Shown: positions 47,682 to 61,080, numbered from the stretch's first letter. The stretch is 64,000 nt of DNA from Schistosoma mansoni (GCF_000237925.1 NC_031497.1:11826512-11890511); one strand, 5' to 3'. Notes: a model not told the origin generated them from the sequence alone. Made by a program: numbers and translations.

Positions 47682-50600
47682 AGATTCATATGATGGCCTT
47701 ATTGGATATATATCAGGTTGAATAATAAGATTCGAAGATATGAGATTTAACGATTCAGACTGGACATCGGTACTTTGCTCGCCATCAGAATGATCTAACT
47801 CCATATGGTGTACATCCATTACAGCAGCTATCATAAAAAAAAATTACATAAACGTCAAACAAACTAAGTAAGGAAGTTTAAAAACACCTGAGATTGTCGA
47901 ATTCCGAAACAATGATTTATGACAAAGAACTAAGGTCTTAAGGAAAACAGGGAATACTGCTTGTGAGCATAAATTTGTTGAGTAATCGAGAAAATGGAGC
48001 TATCTTATTAAAAATATATACTTTAAGTATATCCCGTTAACACCCACGAAAATCCGTTTCTCCAATTTCGCCATCTTCAAGAAAATATAATTAGGAATAT
48101 GATGAAGAAAAGAAGTTGATATTTTACAAATGAATTATAAATAAAATTAAAAAGAGCGTGTCGATTCAACAATTCCTTATAGGTAGATGGGCATAACAAG
48201 AAACGAGCGGTAAACAACTGTGATATGACGCTTCTTATTAAATTTAAAGTGATATTTGATTGATCTTTTACAGAGATGAATTACTTATCAGAAAATTACG
48301 ACCATATATAGTGGTGGGATTCAACGCTCAAGTAACCAATTTAAAAAATATTATACCTTAATTAACGTGCGAAACTGTAAACTACTGAACACAAGGGCAA
48401 AGATTTTAGTTCACGGTAAGTTTTACATAGACAACTCAAGATTTATTAACAGTTTCACAGACAACACAAAAGTCATGGGGTGTCTCGGAACTTGATGAAA
48501 TTAGTGACAGTTTTATTTATTTATTATTTATTTATTTATTTAAACACATATATATTGGTACAAAAGGGCACCAGGTACATATGCGCCACACAAAATAATG
48601 AAAGTAGGAAGAGAAGGGATGAAAAGATAAGGCGGACTGAAATGTACAACCAGAAGACTCTTTCAGTTAGGAAAGTTAGAACCATTCTTTATGTAGAAAG
48701 TAAAAGAAGGTTGCAGCAGGCACGCCACTGGCTTCTATTCTGAGCCATATCTGATAACGTCTCTAGCCACTGTGTTGCACCATCTCTCGGACCCCAGCCA
48801 GGGAGTCGTGAAGGACCAACAGAAGCTAGCCCATTACAGCTTTCTTTCATGCCACGACACCATGTCATACACTGACCTCCTCTCCGCTTTTTCCAACCAG
48901 TCCCAGAGTCGGCAAATAATGCACGACGTGGAAGTCTCTGGGACGACATTCGTAAAACATGTCCAAGCCACCGAAGTCGGTGTTTCAAGATGGTAACACC
49001 AACTGAATTATCGTCTCTGCGCCCGAACACACGATGCCGAACCTCTGCATTACTAACATGGTGTTGCCACTGAATGTCAGCAATCCTTCGGAGACAACGA
49101 TGATCGGACACAGAGAGACGCCTAACATCCTCAACTCGGAGAGGCCAGCTTTCACAAGCATAGAGCAAAACTGCTCTCACCGACGCGTTGTAGATCCGAC
49201 CTTTTACAGCCAGACTAACATCACGAAGGCGCCAAAGATGGCCCAGATTGGCATAAGCCGCTCTGGCTTTCATTATACGTGCACCAATCTCATCACTCAC
49301 GCCACCACCAGCACTTATATAGCTACCTAGATACACGAACTTCTCAACTACTTCGATCTCCTCACCATCCAGGGTGAGTACAGGATTAGAATCCTGCCAG
49401 TCTTGTAGGAGTACTTTGCACTTGGAGGGTGCAAAGCACATGCCGTACCTGCGGACACTGATTGCCAACTGATTAAGTGCTGATTGCATGCCTTGGGCAT
49501 TATCGCACAGTAAGACAATATCATCCGCATACTCAAGGTCGAGAAGTCGTTCTCCAGGCAACAGATCCACACCGCCATTACTTACATCCACCAGAGCTGT
49601 TTCCAGGATGTCGTCGATGGCAAAGTTGAAGAGGAATGGTGAGATCGGGCAACCCTGCCTAACCCCACTGCTCGAATGGAACAAGGGAGAAAGGTGGTTG
49701 TATGCCCTCACTCTGCCTGAGGTGTTCGTGTACAGGGCCTTTAAGATGTTAATGAACTTCTCAGGCACACCCTTCTTCAATAGACAATCCCAGAGAACAG
49801 TCCTGTCCAACGAATCGAAGGCAACCCTGATATCAAGAAACACTACGATTGTTGGCCTGCGATAAGTATGACGGTGTTCTAACATTTGGCGGAGGGTGAA
49901 GATGTGATCAATGCATCCTCGACCAGAACGAAAACCAGCCTGCTCCTCGCGAGTCAATCGTTCTCGGGTTTTAAACAACCTACGGAGAATGATAGAAGCC
50001 AATAGTTTGGACGCAATCGGAAGTAGACTTATCCCCCGATAGTTATTACAGGAACAACGTGAACCCTTTTTAAAGATAGGGACGACTATTGACTCATTCC
50101 ATGATGTTGGAACACTTTCTTGCTCCCAAACCTTTGCAAACAACACCGTCAGTTCCTTAGCCAGAAAGTCACCACCATCTTTAAAAAGAGCCGGAGGTAA
50201 GTCATCTGGGCCAGGTGATTTGTAGCGCTTCAAGAGTTGGAGTTCCTTGCGGACTTCCGCCTCGTTTGGTGGATCAGTCGTCACCGGCCATGGGGGGGGC
50301 AGGACAAACTGGTTGATGTTGCCGGAGCAGCAGGCCAGTTGAACTGCCCTTCGAAAAATTCCGCCCATCGTCCAAGACGTCGACAGATGTTAGTGATTGG
50401 CATCCCGTCATCCTCGTAGATTGTTTCACTCACACCGGACTTCTTGCTGCCAGTGGCTCGGATGAGTTGGAAGAGCTTCCGGCAGTTACCAGATGCAGCT
50501 GCTGCTTCCATCTCATTAGCACGCTCCGACCACCAGGCTTCCCGGTCCTTACGCAAGCTTTGCCCGATTTCATTACGTAACAGCCTTCGTTTGTGGTCAA

Positions 50601-51875
50601 ACTCACGGTCACCCGGAGTAGACCGACGGGCTTCCATCAGTTGTAAGGAGCCAGAAGAAACCCAGTGCTTGTAAGCGGGACGTTTCGCGAAGCCGCAAGC
50701 GGCTTTACTCGCCATTTTCATGGCGTCGTGAAGATGCAACCAATGCTCATCTATACTTTTCGGTGGGGTGGTAGCTAGCCTAGAGGCTAGCTCCGCTCGA
50801 TACTTACTTGCAACAGAAGTTGCAGCCAGTTTACTAATATCAATCCGTTAGTGGTGGTCAATCCTTCGGCCACTGAAAAGTAAGGTGAGATTGGCGCAGA
50901 CCAGGGCATGATCAGACTCCAGATAGGTACTCCAAAAGGAGCGGCAGTCTTCTACACAACCACGCCAGCGGTAGCTGATCGCGATGTGATCAATCTGAGT
51001 CCAGGCTTGGGATGCAGAGGGAGGACGCCAGGTGGCACACCGGCGATGACTGTGCCGGAAGTTAGTGCTGGCCAGAAACAGGTTGTGGTCTGTGCACAGT
51101 TGCAGCAAACGGTCCCCGTTATCTGTCCTGCGACCAACAAGTCCCCATCGGCCACCTAGACGACTCTCTTCTGTGCCTAGACGCCCGACCTGTGCATTCA
51201 AGTCTCCGGCTAGTACTACAATATCTGTCGAACGCGCTTTCTGGAGAAGAACTGTTAACTGATGGTAAAGCTCATCCTTGATTGCATCCGGGCTGCAATC
51301 TGTCGGGGCATAGGCGGAGATGACGAAAAGACACCGTTTCTCACGCCGATTTCTTCTCACTTTGATGGAACTTTCTAATCTAACAGCACATAACCGACTG
51401 TTAATGGGGATCCAATCGATTAGTGCTGCCTCAGCCCTAGCGCTTAGTGCGACACCAACGCCAGCAAGACCAGACGAAGATGCCACAGGGTCCCCGGATA
51501 AGCGCACGTGGAACAAGCTTTTCGAGGCGACAGATGGAGAGCGGATTTGTAGTACTTCACTAGAGTCTTGAATACGGGTCTCGGATAGACAACAAACATC
51601 AACATTAAGACCTTCCAAAGACATAGCCAGCCCTATCTGTTGTCCGATCTGCATTAGTGTGCGAACGTTGAAGGAAGCCAGCTTGAACGGCGTACGTGGT
51701 TTCAGAAAGACTGCCTCAGTATTCATAATCGGTGGAAGCGTTCACTTTCAACCAGACAGTGACTGGAGATCGTTTAGATAGGACAGATTTTCCACCAAGA
51801 GCGAGCTGCTGCATAAGTTGAGAAGTAAGGTTACACAAATTGGGGATAAAAGGGGGTGAATTAGCGATATGGTAA

Positions 51876-51932
<57 letters not shown>

Positions 51933-54900
51933 TAAATTGTCTTGCTTATAATATGAGCAGGAATAGAATCGTCAGTAGAGTTCATCATTTCATTCATTTG
52001 TGTGTGGGCTGTGATACTGCCCGGGTGCCCAAACCGAAGCAGGAGTGACAGTTTATATGGGTCTATTAATTTTGGAGAAGAAGAAATGTAATATACACTG
52101 AGGAATCTTTTTGAATCTATAAATACTTCGAGATCAATAACACTCTACGTGGAAATATTATGATTTAAAATGAAATTGGTGATGTGTTATTTTTGTCAAT
52201 AATGGAGTAGGCAATTCAGAAAAAGGAATAATTCAAATCTTTCTTTGGATTCAGATACATACGTTATAAAAGGTGGAAGTAAAAGCATACTAACTTATGG
52301 GTGGATACAATATGTGAAAAATGGGATAATAATATAAATTCAGTCATTTTTACAAACCTGTGGTTGAATAAAAATGTCCCAATAAAGATCCGTAGATATT
52401 TAAATGAACTAAGATGACAAGTGAGGGCGATAATAGCTACTTGCTTTGAAGTAACAAATGTGTGTAATATTACGGTTAATATGGAACTTGCAGTAATAAG
52501 AAATGGGTTTAATATTGCTCAGAAGTTAACCTGGACAGAAGTTGAAAATAATTCATTTATGGTTACAATAAAACATGAGTAATCAAATTTTCATAATGTT
52601 TATAAAAAAATAGCATTGGTAAGAATGAATCCTAATCAAAATGAGAATATAGTGATAGGATTTTTTCTAAATACAGACTTGGAGGAAAGTAGATTCAAAG
52701 AACAAACGAGATACACATAAATATTAATGCTCACAAAAAGATAATTTCCTCATGAATATGTAAAGTTTAGTCTATATTCCTTTACTATATCAATTAAGAT
52801 AGGGTGCAATGATTTGGAATTTATATCAGGAATCTGAATGGCAAGTAAGAAAACTAACAACCTTTTTCAAACTAGTAATGAAGTTCACCGTAACTTTCAC
52901 GAAAATAAATAGTAAAACAAACAACCAGAGCTTTGTCAGGACGTTCACAAAACTTATAATGGTCGCTTGAAGATATGAAGACAGGAACTAGTGCAGATTG
53001 TAAAATCGCACCACGTATACCAGAAAAATTACAGATGAAATTGTACAAATGAGAGAATCTCATCGATAACATTTAATAAAATATATTTGATAATAATAGA
53101 TCATTAAAGCATCTATAAGAAAAATTTATTTAGTTGGAATGACAGAATCATTCTCTACCTAATCAAAATGAAATACATCAGGTAGTTGTTCTATTTTTTG
53201 GTCTAATTCATTTACGAGGTACGGATTTATGTACTTAGCTTTGGACAAGATATTCTGTAGGAAGGCTAGTGATACTACTCAACTTATCAAACCAGGGTAG
53301 GTGTCACAAAGTTTAACTCTGTAAGCCAATGATATAAAACTGAATCCCATAACCACTAGGCTACTTATATTAAGGACATCTAGTAAACTTTATCAAATGA
53401 AGGATTATTTACTGACAGAAAATTATAACCTTAGTAACTCAGTCAAAGAAGTTCTGATTTTTGTCATATATATATCGTTAATTTGTATAAACAAACTTTA
53501 CAAACATAGTTAATATGAGTGAACCTTCACTTACCAGCCATTGAGTCAGTAAATGAAATATCGCCAATCGATGGAGAACCTGGTGGATAACTACAAACAG
53601 AATCAATAGTCCTAAAATCAAATGATTTCTTAGCATTCTCTTCTATTTTAAGTGAAACATGTACATCATTATTTGTAGGTGTAGAGAATGTTGTTTTATG
53701 TAAATCTGGCGTTGATAATCCAATTAATGGAGATGGAGTACTATCAGTAAGTCGAGTAGATGATTCAGTTAATATATTTTGATTATCATGAGTAGAAGAT
53801 AAAGGATAACGTGGACATAATGTATTTAACAGGGATGCCAGTGTATCATTACTGAATGATGATGACAAAGAGCATTGGTTTGTCTCTGTTGAGACTAACA
53901 TTAAATCATCCATATTAACATCTGTATTAGAAGAATTTTTAGATAATGAAATAAATGACATTACATTATTAGATTGTACTGATGATAAATTTGGTGATGA
54001 TAATAAACTTGATATGCTATGAACTTGAGGTAAATGATCATTGAAAACAATTGATGTTGTTATTATCGGTTCATTATTTGAAACTTTAATGGATGACCAT
54101 AAATTATTAGAATTTGATGGTGTTGAAAGTGTTATTGATTTAGAATGGATATTATTAACAGATGCTTCATCGCCTTTGATTGTTGTCAAAGTTTGATTAT
54201 CGATTGCCTGTAATTTTGATAATATATGTATATAAATATAGATGAATACAGTCAAAATTGTTTATCAGTATAGGGCTGTGGAGATTAATGAAATTCCATT
54301 GAAATCATGGACTGATCAATGTTAGACCACTATTGAAAACATGGAAGCACTAGAAAACCGTTTCATCCTAGTATGAGACTCTTTGGTAGTGCGTATCCAC
54401 ACAATTCAGTACCTCCAGTCTCGCGCGAATGTGAAGTTGGTTGCTCAATATAGTAGACTTATTGAAATAAGACACTGAAATCGTTGGATCCCGGCTCAGT
54501 GTTCACAAGTTTAACGTCCGTGCGAGTCTGGAGGTACTGAATCCGATACCCGCGTGCGAGATTGCGGATACGCACTACCGAAGTGCCTCATACTAAGATG
54601 AAACGGCTGTCAAGTGCTCCCATGTTTTCAATGAAATTCAACAATCTCCACAACCCTATACTGATAATTATCATATGTTTACAAGTGGTTGGCTTTGAGA
54701 TGTAATTTTCGGAGTTCCAGTAAGGAGCTGTGATCAGTGAAGTTCAACTGTGTGGGTTGTGACGCAGTAACCCACAGAGGACAATGATCACTTATCAATG
54801 CATCTACTGAATAGTTTATCATTATAAGCTGTAATAATACATGATTAGTTAAACGGTATAGAGACAATTCAGGAGTTACGAATGGGATGCGCATCCTAGA

Positions 54901-57900
54901 TATTAGCCTTAGTTGTTATCCGAAATATCATACTATCAAACAAGTTAAAGATGTCTAATAGTGATTAATCTAAAACTAAGGCGTAATAATTGATATACAG
55001 TTACCTAACAACTAAGATCAGTTCGTGATTAAAATTAGTTCAAAGTTACTGGTCACTTTCGTGGAACCAAAAACTTCAATATAATACAAAATTCACTTCA
55101 AAAGAAAAACTTACCTGAAGTAATTGAATTGAAGAGTTTGAAGATTTAGTTGTACAAGGATTCGCTGAAGTGATGTACGATGGAGGTAAATTATTTGAAA
55201 TAGGTGTAATTGTTGATGGTTTTGATTGCAATTCTTTAGTTAGAATCGAATTTTCAGTTAAACGTTTGTTGACTTGTGATATAATACTAGTTCGACGTCG
55301 TGCATTAAACGCCTTTAAAGATTCTAACGATGAAGTAACAGGTGAATTATTTTCACTCTCAACCGTACTTGTGGACGTTGAATGAATAGAACTAGACGAT
55401 ACGAAAGTGCTTGTTAATGGTGTCGATGTTTTTACACTGACCTGAATGGGTACAGTTGATTGTTTCGGTAGTAATGGGATATATGATCCTTGACTTATTG
55501 CTACAGTTGAAGTTACCAGTCGTTCATGATCTAACTGACGTTCAACAATAGGCACTTGTACCTAAGTACATTAGAAAAAGAAAATATTAGTGCACAAATA
55601 ATGAAATCAGGAAGAATTTCAGGGAAACTTAGTGTCTGTGACAATAATGCTTCCTACAGATCACTATGATTGAAATAAACCACAAACTTGGAAGTACAAT
55701 TCATATACCTATGCATAGTGTAAGTAAGAATATTTTGGACATAAATATCAATTTACAGAATAAAAACAAATCTCTTCAATGGCTGATTGTTCTAATATCT
55801 ATTTATTCGCGTTTGGTGTTAACCCTAGAATTTTGTGAAGGGTCATCACTGGATCACAAATTCATGTGATCGATCACACATCTTTATAGAAACATAGTGA
55901 ATATGGAATTAACATTGTATGAATTTTAATCTGAGCTTTTAAGTATTTACCGCTCTGAGATAAAGAATTAGTCCGTAGAAAGAAAAGTACAAAGTAATTT
56001 TAATCCCACGGTTTACGGGAAGACAAGGAGTTTATACACCTATACCATTCTGAGCCATGTCAATCAGAGTCTCCAACTCCTGGTTGCGATAGTCGCGTGG
56101 ACTCCAACCGAGTAGTCTGCATCTAAAAACATGGCTAAGACTAGAAGTTAGTGACTTCAAGGGTTGATGCCACGTTTTGACTGCCCATAACTTTCTTTTA
56201 TTCGTCTCGAATGTTAGTCACAATTTTAGTGACAAAACAAGGATTCAATTTGTGTTGTAAAAATCTACTTATGCAATTTATGGCTTCTTTCAGTTAACCT
56301 TTCACATTAAAAAACAAGCTTCATACTTGAACTAACTTTTTGTCCAACTGGTTGTTGTAATAAGACTAATTTTGGACTTTGAACTGAAGCTATTGGAGGT
56401 CTCATTAAACTATTTGTTGTTAATAATGAAGAAATAACTGGATTTGGAGACGAAAAGGTGGGATTCAGTTGAAAAATTGATGGCTGTCCATTAATAAGAA
56501 CTTGTATGGTATTTGGCTGAGAATACATCATAACTGTCGGTAGCTTTGCTGAAATACTGGTAGTCACTATTGAAGGCTGTTGAGTTGTAACCATAACAGG
56601 TAATTCAGATACCTGTGAAAAATGATTTCCAGTTAATGTTTTTGGTAATAATGTTGATGTGCAGCTTTGAGTTGCTGTGACCGTAGCAACTGTAGGATTA
56701 TTAACGCTGAGAATGGCTTGAGAAGAATGACAAGATGTAGAGACTGGTGTATTGCTTCGAATGGAATGACGAGACTGAAATGGAAGATTACGTTATTGAA
56801 ACATAAACAAACGAATTAAATTAGATGATGAAATAGGTTACAACAGACCCACGACTTTAATCTAAATCAATTCATACGTTAGTTGGTTGGAGGATGAGTA
56901 ACTAACTAAAACAATTTATAATTAATAAGTTTATTGATGACATCCGACCATTCAAAAAACACCAAAGAATTTGTTTTCAAAATCTTAACAGTGTGAAGAA
57001 ACGAAATAGTTTTTTTTCACAAGTTCATTTATTTCACAAAATAATTCAAAAAGAATGACCAGAAGTATTATCTTACGACGCTAAATAAAACTAGTTTTGC
57101 TGGCTGAAATGGACAATCTATTTTTAAAAAGCATATACAACCTAGTCAGATATATGTTATAATATTTAAAAACAGCATCATGGACATGGAAATAAGTTAA
57201 CTTACAACCCAATCACGATGAAGTAAATAATCACTGGCATTTAGATGTAAAAGACGCCTTAAACCATTACTTATACCGTCTCCATCTGGATCTAATGGTG
57301 GACATATTAGTAAGTCGGAGTAAGATGAACTCGATTGTTTCTGTGATCCTTTATCTTTAGTGCAGAAGAATTGATATTCAAAACGTATACGATCTGGACA
57401 ACCCAAAGCCAAATAAATAGTTACCAGTTTAATTTCACGTGCCATCTAATATAATTGAGAGAGAAAAAAAGAAAAGAACTGCATCGCATCTGCACAACCG
57501 AGCCACATTAATAAATCAATGAACAAAATTCACTAAAAAATTCAAATATTTTAACATTATCCAAATTATTCATTAAGTAACTACCAGCATAAATGTTCAA
57601 GACCAAGTGTTGGTAGAAATTCAATGAATAAGTCGTAAAAAGCGTGTGAACTGAAAAGTAGTACTTTATTCAGTCTTTTACTCAACGACGAATCTAATTT
57701 TTTTTTTTAGCAAAAGTGGATAGTGGCTAGCGGTGGAATGGAGGGCGCGCGTTTCGTCCTATTTGTGTGTGCCTGCATCTCAGAGTTGATGTTCACTCCG
57801 GGACTTGAAACCATACCAAATGAATCTAAGTTTTTTAGATATTGAAATTGGCCAGTGAAGTTGTACCTTAAAAATTATAGAACATGAAATCAAATATGCA

Positions 57901-60636
57901 TTTCAAAAGTATTTTGTTTAGTATCATGGTGGGAAAAATTAAAGTAGTTTCTTCAAATGAATAAATAACTACTATTTAGAAATATATATCAGTAAAGAGT
58001 GACATACTGCTTTAGTTTACAGTGTTTAATAGTAGGATGGAAAGATTTACAAATTAATGATTTCCACATTAAAAATAATCAAATAAGTTGATCACATAAA
58101 GTGTGAAAACAATCCGAAGTTTAATACCATATTTTTATAATCATATTTATATTCAGTATATATATTTTTTTCAAGGTTTTTAAATAAGAATACTTAGCTA
58201 TACTAATGACTTATCGAGTAAGTTTACATAATTTTCTCCTCAATTTGAAATAATTACGTTGTCTTTTTCTACCAAAAATCACATCAATCAAGTTATTATA
58301 AATTACAATTTGAATGAAGTAGATTCATATAGTATGTTGATTTTAGTCATTCAATGACGAAATGCTGAAACAACTGAATGAATATCAAATATGTATTAGT
58401 TTGATCCATTACTACACCATTAGAATATTGGCTTCAGTTCAAATAATTTCTGATAATAATGCGTTCAGCCGTGGGATTGAACATACGCAAACAGTTTTAC
58501 CTGGAAAACGTTAGATACATATGTAGTACGGAATAAAAAAAATACCTAAGTGAAATATTTATGATAACATTGATTTAAGATAATAATTATTTGTTGTATA
58601 GACAGTGTTGGTCCCAAGTATTAATCCTTTTGTGATTTCCCCTTATAACTACTGATGGATCCTTAATATTACTATATTACCTAATATAGAAACTTGTTTT
58701 GTAACAATATTCAAATATCATATAATTTATCATTCACTTATTCTACTTTCATTGTGATTAAACAATGGATCATTAATTTTAAAAAATCAAAGAATAAGAA
58801 AATATTACAATCTATATTTTAGTGTTTTATAAAGCTGAAGTCTCCCTAAAATATATAAATCTACTAAATCCTCACTGGATAAAACAAATTTAAATAATAG
58901 ATGAAAGTGGATTTGCGGCAAATAAATTTATAGTTTATTCGGTTCACTGTCAAGATTTAAATTTTGAAAAGGGAATGGAAGCGAAAGTTACATGTTATCA
59001 TGATTCAGTATAAATCAATCAGGTACCAAGAAATAAATAGAGGAATGACGTAGTAGTCATAAATTAAGGTTTACATTTAAATACCGAATCGATTGATAAA
59101 TCAGTAACTTCTCATGGTCTTTTGATTGATAACTGAATATTTACAAAATAACTTTTAAATATGTTTATTTTATACAACATAGAAAATATGTGTACTATTG
59201 AGTTTGTAATCAGTAAGAGATCCTTTAATACTCGTTCGGTAAAAATTTATGAGTTATCAATTAACGGTTCATACCAGCATAGACTGATTCACCAACTAAC
59301 TTTCTTATAACAACAAGTAATGGATAACTATTTGTTATTAGTGGTAATCAATCACAGCGAAAGAGTTCAAAATTAACAGATATTAAATTCATGATACTTT
59401 AAGACCTACTAGAGACGTGTTACATTATGTATTACTGAATTTCCCATCTAGTAACACGATAAACGAACAATGAAAACTATGAATCTTGGTCACTAAGTAG
59501 TGCTAGTTTAATAACAAGAGACATTATCAAATATGGATACAGCTTGGATACCACTGTAGGGGGCTTTTTATCCCCTACTTATATTGAAGAGGGTTTTGTG
59601 AATGTAGTTCATTTGAATATTTCCCTCTTTGAGAATATGGTTTTATTTTTTATTTGTTTATTCTTTCGCATTTCAATTATTTTGACACACTATGATGTAT
59701 GGTGCATTAAATGATAATTTAATCAATCAACAAGTCGTAAACAAATTAGCATCTGACTCCAACTGCCACAGGGCCAAATAACGAGATGAAATTAACAGGA
59801 TTTGCAGCAAAGAAGTTGAAGTAATAATACCATCTAAGGTAGTGAAAAAAGCTACACATAGAGAGTATAGTTCTAATAGATGGAATAAATTAGTGGGATA
59901 AAATACGTACAAAAAAGATCTTGAAGCTTAAGACAAACAGTGTAAGCAATTGGGTCAATAAGACCGATTTTGAACCACATCATGACACTTCTCGATTCAT
60001 TACGATCATCATGTAGAAACTAACTAGGTAGTTTGCACCTACTACCATTGCTTAGATAATCAACGATTTCATAGAATGATGCCTTGTCTTGGATTGGAAT
60101 TAAACAATACCCACCCAGGGGTTTCCCAATATCTGAGCAATGTAGTAATACTGCTAACGTATGTGTGTACTGTATGTTTAGAAATCACGTTACTCGATGC
60201 TTACACTGAATTCGCTTTCAGCTAAATGTACAAAAAATACTGCTTAGCCAATTGTGATTCAAAATTACTGCATTATTTTAAATCTACCAAGTTGAGTGAT
60301 TAAACAATAGAACTACAGTTGCAAATTAAATCAATAGGTAGGACTCCAGAATCCGAGAGAAACAACAAATACAATTTAGAACAAAACCCTAAATAAGCAT
60401 AATCATACTACCCCACACACCCACCTCACGTGTAACACCGATTGATAACTGTTTCCCAAGATCTCTTAGATCTAACTCAGCATTTGACGTTGACGTAGTA
60501 ATTGGCAAACTATTAGTTATTTCTGAATTTCTCAGATCTGACGCACGTAATGATGAAGATGTTAAGTTTGTTGACAGATTCGAATTAACTAAATTTGGAG
60601 ATTCCACAGGATCATCGTGAACTGCATTTTGTTTTT
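47682..60636 (-). CDS. Large Ser/Thr-rich protein, unrecognised, six exons, both ends missing
   Basis: Exons on minus: 60636-60425, 57445-57206, 56774-56337, 55561-55115, 54207-53535 and 47827-47682. All phases agree (2-0, 0-0, 0-0, 0-0, 0-1, 2-0), giving about 718 codons. The third/fourth junction has an equally in-frame alternative (56,327 to 55,554). Exon 57445-57206 is compact and conserved-looking (IKLVTIYLALGCPDRIRFEY, DPDGDGISNGLRRLLHL). The other exons are Ser/Thr/Asn/Gln/Pro-rich with no domain I know, for example TIQVLINGQPSIFQLNP and the acidic LDHSDGEQSTDVQSE. The composition suggests a nuclear co-factor with long disordered regions, but that is inference only. If the last exon is not spliced, the frame stops nine codons later. 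Introns carry a LINE, an inverted SINE pair and other repeats. Confidence 0.65.
48509..52045 (-). mobile_element. LINE family B (RTE clade), nearly intact copy B1
   Basis: 5' end truncated near 52,045 within the leader. A short ORF1 (51,997-51,716, 93 codons) overlaps the ORF2 start at 51,726 by 11 nt (ATGAATACTGA). ORF2 (51,726-48,689) carries an endonuclease (FNVRTLMQIGQQ, CCLSETRI, AGDLNAQVG, TWRPPSASQAWTQIDHIAIS, SDHALV), a linker (LRKDREAWW), and RT with VVPIFKKGSRCSCNNYRGIS, AFDSLDRTVLWDCL, SSGVRQGCPISPFLFNFAID, LEYADDIVLLC and a C-terminal RVEDVRRLSVSDHRCLRRI. Only two breaks were found in ORF2: a TAA where the 19.6 kb copy has CAA (about 50,848), and a C8 tract at 50,291-50,298 that shifts frame. 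The GDFN motif reads GDLN. It ends in the GTGGCGCATA tail and (AAATA)n. It lies sense in an intron of the Ser/Thr-rich gene. Confidence 0.93.
51877..51931 (-). repeat. (ATT)n microsatellite coding poly-isoleucine in LINE ORF1
   Basis: On the minus strand an uninterrupted ATT array of about 18 units is in frame in the short ORF1 and would encode a run of some 19 Ile. Probably a slippage expansion private to this copy. Confidence 0.85.
54264..54666. repeat. Inverted pair of hammerhead SINEs (S2 minus, S3 plus)
   Basis: Arms 54,264-54,425 and 54,522-54,666 are reverse complements, beginning ATCAGTATAGGG and ending CCCTATACTGAT, with a spacer of about 95 bp. Each arm is the Sm-alpha-type SINE 3' region. 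S2 (minus) has GCACTA and TAGTGC as stem I, CCAAAGA in place of the core box, an intact GAAAC box and TTC in place of GTC. S3 (plus) has GCACT (54,572-54,576) with AGTGC (54,613-54,617), CCGAAGT in place of the core box, GAAAC intact and GTC at 54,609-54,611. Neither should be active. The pair lies in the intron 54,208-55,114 of the Ser/Thr-rich gene. Confidence 0.75.
56035..56215 (-). mobile_element. LINE family A fragment A5
   Basis: Alignable by eye to 1,970-2,120: GAGCCAT.TCA, CCAACC.G.TAGTCT.CA.CT, ACATGGCT, GTGACTTCA, and TGCCACGTTTTGA. More diverged than the other copies, so older. It lies in the intron 55,562-56,326. Confidence 0.65.
57697..57815 (-). mobile_element. SINE S4, Sm-alpha type with partial hammerhead
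   Basis: On minus: B-box-like GGTTTCAAGTCCCGG (57,812-57,798), ACTCTGAGATGCAGG, then AAATAGGACGAAACGCGCG (57,763-57,745), which is the 3' half of the hammerhead (stem II 3' strand plus GAAAC). CTCCATTCCACCGCTAGCC follows, then an A-rich end (T10 on the plus strand at 57,699-57,708). The 5' core box (CUGANGA type) expected before AAATAGGAC is missing. Recognition rests on my memory of the schistosome Sm-alpha consensus. Confidence 0.7.
57816..60424. other. Large intron of the minus-strand Ser/Thr-rich gene
   Basis: 2.6 kb of AT-rich DNA with no ORF or repeat recognised apart from the SINE at its 3' side. Confidence 0.5.
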
Positions 60637-60809
60637 CTGATAATCAGAATAAAAATAAAATTAGCTAATGAACAGTTTTAAACATTTATTTTTCTCAAAA
60701 CGTAGCCCCGTCAAAATTGAAAAACACAATAAGAATATTTTACTTATCTAAAAAAACGTAGGCTTAATGAATTTGGTTTGGCGAAAATATTCAGGCCGAA
60801 ATAAAAACT

Positions 60810-61080
60810 AAATGATAACCTTATTCAAAGTTATATGTCTGGTACAATGTGGGATTCTCAGTGTCAAATACATTGATTTTAAACAATGTTGTATATTTGA
60901 GGCAAAATAATGTGACAGTGAAAGACACTTAGAAGTCGTACTCGTTGCAGATCGGTTTCATCGAAAGCACTACTGGGAACGAGGGAGCACTGAACAGATG
61001 TTATGGAGCTCTTCAAAGGTGTGGATCCATGATAGAAACGAAGACCTTTAGGTCTAGTAGAAAACACTTAAAGATTACAC
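60810..61080 (-). mobile_element. CR1-type LINE 3' end fragment D3 (tentative)
   Basis: Shares TGAGAATCCCACATTGTACCAGA and TTTGAATAA (minus) with the 3' end of the CR1-type fragment at 33.15-33.2 kb. A short minus ORF (61,067-60,879) precedes the tail and may be its eroded C-terminus. Confidence 0.4.

Noticed and set aside
55170-55385. Plus-strand ORF opposite the Ser/Thr-rich exon
   Set aside because: Shadow of a minus-strand exon with good splice sites and phase.
57139-57160. TATACAACCTAGTCAG shared with 32,870 as a repeat
   Set aside because: Too short; flanks do not align.
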